From: CAYNLG01 sp964397995
GTDB lineage: Bacteria; Planctomycetota; Phycisphaerae; FEN-1346
Length of the DNA stretch: 23,459 bases
Assembly: GCA_964397995.1 (NCBI GenBank)
Contig: CAYNLG010000060.1
Location: forward strand, 1 to 23,459
Reading direction: 5' to 3'
Position numbers and translations under genes: made by a program. The notes under the pieces were generated by a model. The model did no database searches and was not told the origin of the DNA. It saw only the letters and a program-made list of their open reading frames with translations. This document shows, in pieces, positions 1 to 7,903 of the stretch. The first letter of the stretch is position 1. Each line of letters starts with the position of its first letter.

Positions 1-1
1 C

Positions 2-30
2 TGGATGAGCCAACGCCAGGCGGCCGCCTA
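2..30 (+). CDS. Possible C-terminal tail of an upstream gene (window-truncated)
   Basis: One forward frame reads nine residues (WMSQRQAAA) and then a TAG stop at 28-30. The codons mostly end in G or C, as in the real genes nearby. This could be the end of a gene lying outside the window, but it is too short to identify a family, and chance is a serious alternative. Confidence 0.25.
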
Positions 31-83
31 GTGCCAAAATCCGTAGTCACACCCCACGGAATCCGGCCGCGCGAATCGGCTTG

Positions 84-99
84 CCCCGCGGCCGCGGGG
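84..99. promoter_or_regulatory. Perfect 16-bp GC palindrome upstream of the GH52 gene
   Basis: The sequence CCCCGCGGCCGCGGGG is a perfect inverted repeat with no spacer, centred about 50 bases before the GH52 start codon. It overlaps a weak promoter-like pair (TTGCCC at 81-86 and TACGCT at 104-109, 17-base spacer). It could be an operator for a dimeric regulator or a hairpin. In DNA this GC-rich, chance is also possible. Confidence 0.3.
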
Positions 100-142
100 G
101 CGGTACGCTCTCGGTCTTGCACCCACACGGAAGGAGACCCCC

Positions 143-2248
143 ATGCACGCCTTCTACAACGCCCACCACGCGGCCATCGGCGCGTTCGCCAGCTTCACGC
201 TCGGGTACCGGGGGGCCAAGGGCGGCCTCGGCCTGGAACTCGGCCGGCCCGCCAACGAGAACGTCTGGATCGGCCTGGAATCCGCCGACGCCGAGAACGT
301 CTACGAGTGCCTGCCGTTCTTCAAGGAGGCCGAGGACCAGACCGCCCGCTTCGACGTCGAGGCCGCCAGCGGCAAGGGCGGGCCGGCGGCCCGAATCGCC
401 GCGTTCGCCGACGGGGCGGTCTCCCGCGACTTCCGCGTGGCCACCGACACGTGGCACGCCGGTGACCTGACGTTCCGCATTGTCTCGCCGGTCCTGCCGG
501 TGCCGGACCCGGAGGAGGGGGACGAAGCGGCCCTGAAGTTCGCCCTGTGCCCGGCGGTGCTGGCCGAGCTCACGGTCGATAACTCGCGCGGCGCCCGGCC
601 CCGCCGGGCCGTCTTCGGGTACCAGGGCTCGGACCCGTACGGGGCGATGCACCGCTTGGACGGCCTGGCCGACGACGGGTGGGCCGGCATCGGCCAGGTC
701 GGCCGCACCGCCATCGCCACCGACGCCGACGACATGGAGGCCTGCCAGCACTTCACGCTGGAGGCGATCCTCGACCCGGCCAACGTGCACAACCGGTACT
801 TCGGCCTCGGGGGCGCGGCCTGTCTGCTGGGCGCGGTGCCGGCGGGCGAGACCCGCACGTGGCGCTTCGCCGCCTGCTTCTACCGCGACGGCGCGGCCAC
901 CAGCGGCCTGGAGACCACCTACTGGTACACGGGGTACTTCGACGACATCGAGGCCGTGGCCCGCTATGCCCTCGGGCACTTCGAGGACTACCTGGCGGCC
1001 GCCGACGACGCCAACGCCGACCTTGCCGCCGCCGACCTGACCGACGACCAGCGATGGATGCTTGCCCACGCCGTCCGGTCCTACTACGGCAGCACGCAGC
1101 TCCTCGACGTCGACGGTGTGCCGTACTGGGTGGTCAACGAGGGCGAGTACCGCATGATGAACACCTTCGACCTGACCGTCGACCAGGTCTTCCACGAGAT
1201 GCGGATGCACCCGTGGACGGTCCGCAACGAGCTCGACTGGTTCGTCCGCCGGTACAGTTACCGCGACCGGGCCCGGCTGCCGGGCGACGAGACGGAGCAC
1301 CCGGGAGGCATCAGCTTCACTCACGACCAGGGCATCGCGTGCGCGTTCTCGCGGCCCGGCACCAGTTCGTACGAGTGCTTCGGCCTGGACGGCTGCTTCT
1401 CGCACATGACCCACGAGCAGCTCGTCAACTGGGTCCTCTGCGGCGCCGTCTACGAGGCCCACACGAAGGACGCCGCCTGGCGCGACCACGCCCTGCCCAC
1501 CTTCGAGGCCTGCCTGGAGAGCCTCGTCCACCGCGACCACCCCGACCCGGCCGAGCGCGACGGCGTCATGTCGCTCGATTCGAGCCGGGTGCGCGGCGGG
1601 GCGGAGATCACCACCTACGACAGCCTCGACGCCTCCCTCGGCCAGGCCCGCAACAACCTGTACCTTGCCGTCAAGACCTGGGCCGCCTACGTCTGCCTCG
1701 CGCGGATCCTTGATGAGGCCGGCCAGGCCGACCGCGCGGCGCTCGCGGCCGAACAGGCCGAGCGGTGCGCCGCCACCGTCTGCTCAAAACAGGCCGACGA
1801 CGGCACGCTCCCCGCCGTCTTCGAGGCCGGCAACCAGGCCCGCATCATCCCGGCCATCGAGGGCCTGGCTTACGCGTGGAAGGGCGGCTGCCCGGAGGCG
1901 GTCGACCCCGACGGCCCCTTCGCCGAGCTGGTTGGCGTCCTGAAGACGCACTTGGCGGCCGTCCTGACCCCGGGTGTCTGCCTGTTCGAGGACGGCGGGT
2001 GGAAGCTCTCCTCTACAGCCGACAACTCGTGGCTCTCGAAGATCTACCTGTGCCAGTTCGTCGCCCGAAGGCTCCTGGGCCTCGAGTGGGACGAGAAGGG
2101 CCGCGCCGCCGACGCCGCCCACGTCGGGTGGCTGCTCCACCCGGTCGAGTCCTACCACGCCTGGAGCGATCAGATGGTGTGCGGCGTGGCGCGGGGGTCG
2201 AAGTACTATCCGCGCGGCGTGACGGCGGTGCTCTGGCTGGAGGAGTAG
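143..2248 (+). CDS. Glycoside hydrolase family 52 beta-xylosidase
   Basis: This is a full-length (701 aa) GH52 protein. Family members are retaining beta-xylosidases that release xylose from the non-reducing ends of xylo-oligosaccharides. The start is secure: AAGGAGA at 131-137 lies 5 bases before the ATG. The N-terminus (FYNAHHAAIGAFASFTLGYR) is the family signature. The two catalytic regions known from Geobacillus XynB2 (nucleophile E335, acid/base D495) are present at matching positions: NEGEYRMMN around residues 332-340, with Glu at 333 and 335, and ITTYDSLDASLGQARNNLYL around 489-508, with Asp at 493 and 496. The C-terminus keeps the SKYYPRGVT...LWLEE ending. No signal peptide is seen, so it is probably cytoplasmic and acts on imported oligosaccharides. 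A GH42 gene follows 69 bases downstream and is probably co-transcribed. Family identity is very secure; the substrate is inferred from the family. Confidence 0.96.
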   Translation: MHAFYNAHHAAIGAFASFTLGYRGAKGGLGLELGRPANENVWIGLESADAENVYECLPFFKEAEDQTARFDVEAASGKGGPAARIAAFADGAVSRDFRVATDTWHAGDLTFRIVSPVLPVPDPEEGDEAALKFALCPAVLAELTVDNSRGARPRRAVFGYQGSDPYGAMHRLDGLADDGWAGIGQVGRTAIATDADDMEACQHFTLEAILDPANVHNRYFGLGGAACLLGAVPAGETRTWRFAACFYRDGAATSGLETTYWYTGYFDDIEAVARYALGHFEDYLAAADDANADLAAADLTDDQRWMLAHAVRSYYGSTQLLDVDGVPYWVVNEGEYRMMNTFDLTVDQVFHEMRMHPWTVRNELDWFVRRYSYRDRARLPGDETEHPGGISFTHDQGIACAFSRPGTSSYECFGLDGCFSHMTHEQLVNWVLCGAVYEAHTKDAAWRDHALPTFEACLESLVHRDHPDPAERDGVMSLDSSRVRGGAEITTYDSLDASLGQARNNLYLAVKTWAAYVCLARILDEAGQADRAALAAEQAERCAATVCSKQADDGTLPAVFEAGNQARIIPAIEGLAYAWKGGCPEAVDPDGPFAELVGVLKTHLAAVLTPGVCLFEDGGWKLSSTADNSWLSKIYLCQFVARRLLGLEWDEKGRAADAAHVGWLLHPVESYHAWSDQMVCGVARGSKYYPRGVTAVLWLEE

Positions 2249-2317
2249 AGCCGCCGGCCGGACCAACGGAACTCTCCGGCGCCCGCGGGCCGCGGACGCC
2301 GTCCCCTTGCGAAAGGA

Positions 2318-4345
2318 ATGCCCGTGACGTTCTGCGACCACATCTGGCACGGTGCCGCCTACTATCCCGAACTCTGGCCGGACCGCGTCGACGAGGACCT
2401 CGGCCTGATGAAGGAGGCGGGCCTGGACTTGGTCCGCGTCGGCGAGTTCGCCTGGAGCCGCATGGAGCCCGAGGAGGGCCGCTACGACTGGGGCTGGCTC
2501 GACGAGGTCTTCGAGACGTGCCAGGCCGCCGGCATCGGCGTCGTCCTCTGTACGCCCACGCCCACCCCGCCGCGCTGGATGACGCTCCGCTACCCCGAGG
2601 TCCTGCGCGTCGACGCCGACGGGCAGCCCTTCCAGCACGGGTCACGCCAGCACGTGAGCCACACGTCGCCGACGTACCGGGCATTCTCGCGGCAGATTAC
2701 CGAGGCCCTGGCGACGCGCTACGGCCGCCATCCGGCCCTCGTCGGGTGGCAGACTGACAACGAGTGGCTCTGCCATGTCGACGGCGACCACGGCCCGTCG
2801 GCTGTCGAGGCCTGGCACGCTTGGCTGGCCGAGCGGTACGGCACCGTCGAGACCCTGAACGTCGCCTGGGGGGCCGACATCTGGAGCGAGGCGTACCCGG
2901 CCTTCGAAGCGGTTCCGACGCCGCGCAAGACCCCGTTCCACAACCAGGCCGGCACCGCGACCGGCAAGCACAACGTCTCGCTGGAGATGGCCTGGGCCCT
3001 GTTCACGTCCGACACGGTCCGCCGCTTTCAGGCCGAACAGGTCGCGATCCTCCGCGCGCACTCCGACGCGCCGGTCACCCACAACCACGTCCAGCAGGGG
3101 CGGCTCCTGACCGAGGACGTTTTCGCCGATCTGGATTGTGCCGCCACCGACCCCTACGTCGCCCACACCGACCTGTGGCGGACCTACCGGACGATGGACT
3201 GGATGCGCGGGGCCAAGATGGAGGCCCCGGGCCGCACGCGCCCGTACTGGATTCTCGAGACCTCGCCGTCGTTCAACGGCAGCGTCACCACCGGGCACAC
3301 CACGCACCCGACCGGGTTCCTCCGGGCCGAGGCCGCCGTCCTTCTGGGCATGGGGGGCGCCGCCTTCTGCTACTGGCTCTGGCGCCAGCAGCGGTCCGGC
3401 GCCGAGATGTGCCACGGCCACGTCGTCACCGCCTGGGGGACGCGCGGCGTGGGGTGGGAGAACGTGCGCGGCGTGACGGAGCTGATCGACCAGCTCGGGC
3501 CCATCCTGAAGGAGGTCCCGCCCGCCCCGGCGGCGCTCGCCGTCCACGAGCACGGCGTCAGCAAGGCCCATCTCCGGGCCGAGCCGCTCTGGCGGGAGTT
3601 CAACATCTGGAGCACCCCCGCCGAAGAGATCCACCGGCCGCTTATCGAGGCCGGCATATGGCGCGACGTCCGGTTCGAGTCCTCGGACGTCACCGGCTAC
3701 CGCGCGGTCCTTTCGCCCTTCCTGCCGGTGCTGACCGACGACCTCGTCGACCGCATGACCGCCTACGTCGAGACCGGCGGGACTTGGGTCGTCGGCCCCA
3801 TGAGCGGCTGCCGAACCGAACACGGCACCGTCCACACGGACGCCGGCCTTGGGCGGCTCGACGCCCTGGCGGGGGTGAAGACCCTCTGGCACATCGGCCT
3901 GGACCCCGTCCGGGCCTCCCTCGGCGACGGCGTCGAGCTGGACGTCGGCTGGTACGCCTTCGGCCTCGAGCCGGCCGACGACGCATGCCGCGTCCTGGGC
4001 CGCTACCTCGAAGGGCCGGCCGCCGGGGCCGTGTGGGCGGTCGATCGCCCTCTCGGCAAGGGGCGCATCGTCCTCCTCGCGGCCCACGCGCCGGGCGGGT
4101 ACGCCCGCATCATCGAGACGCTTCTTGCGGACCTCGACCTGCCGCGCTATCGCTCTTCGTGGGGCACCACGATCGTTCCCCGCGAGGGCGACGGCCGCCG
4201 GGCCTACATCATCGCCAACTGGGACGGGCAGGGTGGCACGGCCGACCTTCCGGCAGGCGGCACCGACCTGGTGGGCGGCGGGCCGGTCGAGGCCGGGCCT
4301 GTCCGGGTCCGCCCGTTCGGCGTCCTGGGGGTGCTCTGCGACTAG
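2318..4345 (+). CDS. Glycoside hydrolase family 42 beta-galactosidase
   Basis: GH42 enzymes are retaining beta-galactosidases; some members act on alpha-L-arabinopyranosides. The 675-residue length is normal. Residues 1 to about 390 form the TIM barrel, opening with HGAAYYPELWP. The acid/base Glu is E149 in GWQTDNEW and the predicted nucleophile is E314 in YWILETSPSFNG, close to the E141/E312 pair of the Arthrobacter/Thermus-type enzymes. A trimerisation domain (about 400-610) and a small C-terminal beta domain follow. The Cys cluster that binds zinc after the acid/base in many GH42 enzymes is absent: only C152 is present just after it. The ATG at 2318 directly abuts GAAAGGA (2311-2317), so GTG at 2324, 6 bases from that site, may be the true start. 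It follows the GH52 gene by 69 bases, which fits a hemicellulose or galactoside-oligosaccharide operon. No signal peptide is visible. Confidence 0.94.
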   Translation: MPVTFCDHIWHGAAYYPELWPDRVDEDLGLMKEAGLDLVRVGEFAWSRMEPEEGRYDWGWLDEVFETCQAAGIGVVLCTPTPTPPRWMTLRYPEVLRVDADGQPFQHGSRQHVSHTSPTYRAFSRQITEALATRYGRHPALVGWQTDNEWLCHVDGDHGPSAVEAWHAWLAERYGTVETLNVAWGADIWSEAYPAFEAVPTPRKTPFHNQAGTATGKHNVSLEMAWALFTSDTVRRFQAEQVAILRAHSDAPVTHNHVQQGRLLTEDVFADLDCAATDPYVAHTDLWRTYRTMDWMRGAKMEAPGRTRPYWILETSPSFNGSVTTGHTTHPTGFLRAEAAVLLGMGGAAFCYWLWRQQRSGAEMCHGHVVTAWGTRGVGWENVRGVTELIDQLGPILKEVPPAPAALAVHEHGVSKAHLRAEPLWREFNIWSTPAEEIHRPLIEAGIWRDVRFESSDVTGYRAVLSPFLPVLTDDLVDRMTAYVETGGTWVVGPMSGCRTEHGTVHTDAGLGRLDALAGVKTLWHIGLDPVRASLGDGVELDVGWYAFGLEPADDACRVLGRYLEGPAAGAVWAVDRPLGKGRIVLLAAHAPGGYARIIETLLADLDLPRYRSSWGTTIVPREGDGRRAYIIANWDGQGGTADLPAGGTDLVGGGPVEAGPVRVRPFGVLGVLCD

Positions 4346-4381
4346 GCGGGCCGGGGCCGGGACTGGCCGCGGGCCGCCCGT

Positions 4382-4398
4382 GCCCGGCGCGCCCGGGC
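4382..4398 (+). terminator. GC hairpin after the GH42 gene (weak terminator candidate)
   Basis: A 6-bp stem (GCCCGG/CCGGGC) with a 5-base loop lies 37 bases after the GH42 stop codon. No T-tract follows, so it is not a classical intrinsic terminator. It could mark a Rho-dependent end or protect the 3' end. Confidence 0.3.
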
Positions 4399-4458
4399 GG
4401 GAGAAACTCCGACCCACTCTTAGGGGTTCGGTTGACCACCGTTTCGGCCTGGGGCTGA

Positions 4459-4487
4459 TTGCTGCTTCGCGCTTCCTGACGTATGGT
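4459..4487 (+). promoter_or_regulatory. Weak sigma70-like promoter candidate for the DeoC-like gene
   Basis: TTGCTG at 4459-4464 and TATGGT at 4482-4487 are separated by 17 bases, with the likely start codon 52 bases after the -10 element. The match to consensus is only partial (about 3/6 and 4/6). The 194-base interval between GH42 and this gene makes an independent promoter plausible. Confidence 0.25.
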
Positions 4488-4539
4488 TCCTTGAGCCTGA
4501 GGGGGCCATGTCGGCCACCCGAGCATGAAGGGACCTGTC

Positions 4540-5238
4540 ATGCGCACCAAGGAACGCGTCGCCGAACTCACCGTCGAGTCGCTTGCCCGGGTGCTGGAGC
4601 TGACAGTGCTTCGGCCCGACCATACGATCGAGGACGTGGCCGAGGCCTGTGAGGACGCCGCCACCCACGGCTTGGGCAGTGTCTGCGTCGCCCCGTACGT
4701 GGTGGCGCGCGCGGCCGACCTTCTGAAAGGGAGGGGCGTCAAGGTCTGCGGCATGGTCGGCGTGCCGCTCGGGTACTCCGGGCTGCCCGCCAAGCTTGAC
4801 GAGACCCGCACCTGTCTCGAAGCCGGGGCCGGCGAGATTGCCATGGTCATCAACCTGGTGGCCATGAAGAGCGGGCGCTATGCCGACGTCCGACGCGAGA
4901 TCGAAGCCGTCCGCGAGGTGACCGGGGCCAACACCCTCAAGGTCAACCTCGAGTGCTGCTACCTCACGGACACCGAGAAGGCCCGCGGCTGCGAGCAGGC
5001 CCGCGAAGCCGGCGCCGACTTCATCGTCACCAACACCGGCTTCGGCAAGGGCGGCGCCCGCGGACGCGATATCGAACTGCTCCGCCGCCTCACCGGCCGC
5101 ACGATGGGCATCCAGGCCTCGGGCGGCATCACGAGCTTCGACCAGGTCCGGAAGCTGTGCCGCCTCGGCGCCGTCCGGATCGGCACCGATTGCCCCCTCG
5201 ACGTCATCAAGCAGTTCTACGAGTCCGACCTGGACTGA
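4540..5238 (+). CDS. DeoC-fold aldolase family protein with altered active site
   Basis: About 232 residues matching the deoxyribose-phosphate aldolase (DeoC) fold over the full length: SVCVAPYVV, GVKVCGMVGVPLG, AMKSGRYADV, GFGKGGA and ASGGIT are all recognisable. Counting from the longer ATG at 4525, three residues needed for the aldolase reaction are changed. The Asp of EIDMVIN (E. coli D102) is A106, the Schiff-base Lys of VKTSTGF (K167) is V168, and the Lys of VKASGGI (K201) is Q197. K139, equivalent to E. coli K137, is kept. True DERA chemistry is therefore unlikely, and the activity is unknown. The ATG at 4525 has no ribosome site, whereas ATG 4540 has GAAGGGA at 4527-4533 seven bases upstream and is preferred. 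Its location after two glycosidases suggests a sugar-related or sugar-phosphate-binding role, but that is inference. Confidence 0.85.
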   Translation: MRTKERVAELTVESLARVLELTVLRPDHTIEDVAEACEDAATHGLGSVCVAPYVVARAADLLKGRGVKVCGMVGVPLGYSGLPAKLDETRTCLEAGAGEIAMVINLVAMKSGRYADVRREIEAVREVTGANTLKVNLECCYLTDTEKARGCEQAREAGADFIVTNTGFGKGGARGRDIELLRRLTGRTMGIQASGGITSFDQVRKLCRLGAVRIGTDCPLDVIKQFYESDLD

Positions 5239-5269
5239 CCGCCTGTCCGGCCGTAACCGCCTTGCCATG

Positions 5270-5301
5270 GCTCGGTTCAACCCTCGGGGGGAGAACCGGG
5301 C
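5270..5301 (+). terminator. Stem-loop between the DeoC-like and HzsA-like genes
   Basis: A 9-bp stem (GCTCGGTTC with GAACCGGGC, including one G-U pair) encloses a 14-base loop, 31 bases after the DeoC-like stop and 41 before the next start. There is no T-run. It may be a weak terminator for the upstream gene or a leader structure for the downstream one. Confidence 0.3.
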
Positions 5302-5342
5302 CTCGGCCTTTCGGGGCGGGCCCAGCCGGACGGGGACGGTGC

Positions 5343-7859
5343 ATGTTGTGGCGCGAGGCGAACCGAACCGGACCACGCCCCGGCCGCGCGTGTGCCCTGC
5401 TTGCGGCCGCGTGCCTTGCCGTTGCCGGGGCCGCCCGTGCCCAGCCCTCTGACCCGCTGGCCGATGAGCCCCTCGACGCCGGGGGGCGCGGCATCAAGCC
5501 GCCCGCATGGCTTCAGAAGGAGCTGGACCGCCTCGGCGGCCCGCCCGCCGACCGGGCGCCCGTCGCGCCGGCCGCTCCGCCCGCGCCGGAGCCGCCCCCG
5601 CCGCCCTTGCCCACGCACCGGCAACGTGTCGAAGCCGACTGGTTCCGCCAGGACGGGCTGACCGCGGACGCACCGGACTGCCGCGCCGCCGCGGTCAAGG
5701 TGCTGGATCTTGCGCGGCGGACGCTCGAGGCTGTCGCGGGCCGCCTGGCTGAGGCCGAGCGCGCGGCCCTGCCGGCGGCGGAACTCGACGCCCTTGCGAA
5801 GGCCCAGGCCGAGGCCGGCCCGGACGCCGACTGGCGCGGCCTCTATCTCCGCTCGCGCCGGCTGCGGCGACGGATCGCCCTGGCCGACCCGCTGCTTGCG
5901 TTCGACCGGTTGCTGGTCAACGAGCGGCCGCCCCCGCTCTACAGCCACATGTGCGACCAGTACCTCGGCCGCCACAGCCGCCCGGGAGAGGGGCTGCTCG
6001 TCCTCGAGAACTGGCGCGACGAGCCGCGCCCCCGACCCGTCGTGGGCGACGGCCTCCCGCCCGGGAGCACCCACCACCCGGACCTCTCGTACGACGGCAC
6101 GCGCGTCCTGTTCGCCTTCTGCGACCACACGGAGCCCGAGCGCGCGAAACGCCGCTTCCACATCTGGGAGGCCGCCCTTGACGGCTCCCTTCTCGTCCAG
6201 CGGACCGGCGGCCCCGACGACCCCATGGAAACCATGGGCGGCCGCGATACCGTCCTCGTCGAGGACTGGGACCCGTGCTACCTGCCGGGCGGCGGCTTCG
6301 CCTTCATCTCCACCCGCAACCAGGGCTACGGCCGGTGCCACGGCGGCCGGTACACTCCCAGCTACATCCTTTACCGGGCCGAGGCCGACGGCTCGGGCAT
6401 CCGGCCGATCTCCTTCGGCGAGGCCAACGAGTGGGACCCCGCCGTCCTCCACGACGGCACCCTCGTCTACACCCGCTGGGACTACATCAACCGCCACGAC
6501 ACCCTCTTCCAGAGCCTCTGGACGACGCGGCCCGACGGCACCGCCACCGCCCACTTCTACGGCAACTACACCCGCAACCCATGCATGACGGCCGAGGCCC
6601 GGCCCATCCCCGGCTCGCCTAACGTCGTCTGCACGGCCATGGCGCACCACTCCTACACGGCCGGGTCGATCATCGTGGTCGACAACCGGGCCGGCCTCGA
6701 CGGGCCCGAGCCCATCCGCCGCGTCACCCCCGACGCCTCGTTCCCGGAGACCGAGGGCTGGCCCCGCGGCAGCTATGCCACGCCGTGGCCGCTCTCGGAG
6801 GAGGTCTTCCTGGTGGCCTATTCGCCGGACCCGCTCGTCCGCCAGGGCCGGGTCCAGCGCGAGAACGCCTACGGCATCTACCTGGCCGACACCCTCGGGG
6901 GCCGCGAGCTCCTCTATCGCGACCCGACGGCGTCGGCGTTCTCGCCCATCCCCGTCCGGCGGCGCCCCGAGCCCGCCGCCTGGCCCTCCACGGTGGAGCC
7001 GGAGCGCGAGACGGGCACCTTCTACGTCGAGGACGTTTACGAGGGCCTGCCGCCGGAGGTGAAGCGCGGCGTGGTGAAGCGGCTGCGGATCGTGGATATC
7101 TACCAGCAGCCGAAGGCCCGCGTCCCGCCGCGCAGCGTCGCCCGCAACGAGATCGTCAAGGGCATCGTCGGCACCGTTCCGGTCGAGGCCGACGGGTCGG
7201 TCGCCTTCACCGCGCCGGCGGGGCGGCCGCTCCTCTTCCAGCTCCTCGACGCCGACGGCCTGGCCGTCATGGCCATGCGGAGCCAGGTCTACCTGCAGGG
7301 CGGCGAGCGGGCCGGCTGCGTCGGCTGTCACGAGCCCCGCACCCGCGCGGCCTCGCCCCACCGCGAGTTCCTCACGATGCGCGTGCGGAAGCCCGACCCC
7401 CCGCCGGGGCCGGCCTACGAGGGCGGCTTCAGCTTCGTCCGGACCGTCCAGCCCGTGCTCGACCGCCACTGCCTTCGTTGCCACGGCGGCGAGAAGCCCG
7501 CCGCCGGCCTCTCCCTCGATGGCACGCCCGAGAAGCACTTCACGAAGGCGTACGTGAACCTGGTGCGGCGGAAGGGCATGGTGGCGGTCGCCCAGCGGAA
7601 CCAGGAGGCGGATGCGTCGCGGCCGGGCCTGTACGGGGCGCGCGGCGGGCGTCTGGCCCGGTTCCTCCTGACCACGCACCGGAAGAACGCGAAGCTCAGC
7701 GCCGAGGCCTTTGAGTGCATTGCCGGATGGCTCGACCTGAACGCCCAGTTCCGCGGCGACTACGGCTACCGGCCGCCTCCGCCGGCTGCCGAGATGGCGC
7801 GCGGCGACGCCGCAAAAAGTGCGGCCGCTTGCGGCGGCGGCGCGGGTTTAAGCCCGTGA
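5343..7859 (+). CDS. Exported di-haem beta-propeller protein, hydrazine-synthase-alpha-like
   Basis: This 838-residue protein starts at ATG 5343 with a Sec-type signal peptide (hydrophobic run about 16-32, then ARAQP), followed by a Pro-rich linker (about 60-95). The region about 190-600 resembles the middle beta-propeller domain of hydrazine synthase alpha: conserved blocks such as WDPCYLPGGGFAFISTRNQG and YTRWDYINRHDTLFQSLW. Two c-type haem sites follow: CVGCH at 659-663, just after the propeller, and CLRCH at 710-714. Homologues are widespread in non-anammox Planctomycetota and are uncharacterised. From memory of the anammox structure, the active-site haem there uses a Tyr four residues after the CXXCH His; the residue here is Thr, and hzsB/hzsC-like genes are absent, so hydrazine synthesis is not supported. 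It is likely a periplasmic redox protein. The C-terminal tail is low-complexity (AACGGGAGLSP). The start has only a weak GGACGG ribosome site. Confidence 0.88.
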   Translation: MLWREANRTGPRPGRACALLAAACLAVAGAARAQPSDPLADEPLDAGGRGIKPPAWLQKELDRLGGPPADRAPVAPAAPPAPEPPPPPLPTHRQRVEADWFRQDGLTADAPDCRAAAVKVLDLARRTLEAVAGRLAEAERAALPAAELDALAKAQAEAGPDADWRGLYLRSRRLRRRIALADPLLAFDRLLVNERPPPLYSHMCDQYLGRHSRPGEGLLVLENWRDEPRPRPVVGDGLPPGSTHHPDLSYDGTRVLFAFCDHTEPERAKRRFHIWEAALDGSLLVQRTGGPDDPMETMGGRDTVLVEDWDPCYLPGGGFAFISTRNQGYGRCHGGRYTPSYILYRAEADGSGIRPISFGEANEWDPAVLHDGTLVYTRWDYINRHDTLFQSLWTTRPDGTATAHFYGNYTRNPCMTAEARPIPGSPNVVCTAMAHHSYTAGSIIVVDNRAGLDGPEPIRRVTPDASFPETEGWPRGSYATPWPLSEEVFLVAYSPDPLVRQGRVQRENAYGIYLADTLGGRELLYRDPTASAFSPIPVRRRPEPAAWPSTVEPERETGTFYVEDVYEGLPPEVKRGVVKRLRIVDIYQQPKARVPPRSVARNEIVKGIVGTVPVEADGSVAFTAPAGRPLLFQLLDADGLAVMAMRSQVYLQGGERAGCVGCHEPRTRAASPHREFLTMRVRKPDPPPGPAYEGGFSFVRTVQPVLDRHCLRCHGGEKPAAGLSLDGTPEKHFTKAYVNLVRRKGMVAVAQRNQEADASRPGLYGARGGRLARFLLTTHRKNAKLSAEAFECIAGWLDLNAQFRGDYGYRPPPPAAEMARGDAAKSAAACGGGAGLSP

Positions 7860-7903
7860 CGCACGGGATGCCTCAGGAGACGCCGCAGCAGGGAGAAGAC
7901 CGC

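Noticed and set aside
2642..4417. Long minus-strand open frame (591 codons) opposite the GH42 gene, and similar long antisense frames elsewhere
   Set aside because: These are shadow frames of GC-rich coding DNA. The products are rich in Arg/Pro/Gly/Val with no family signature, while the opposite strand encodes a clear enzyme.
4953..5342. Upstream extension of the HzsA-like frame into the DeoC-like gene
   Set aside because: The extension is the alternative frame of the DeoC-like coding sequence. The signal peptide beginning at ATG 5343 marks the real start.
5343..7859. Interpretation as an anammox hydrazine synthase
   Set aside because: No adjacent hzsB/hzsC genes, the expected Tyr ligand position is Thr, and such homologues are common in non-anammox Planctomycetota.
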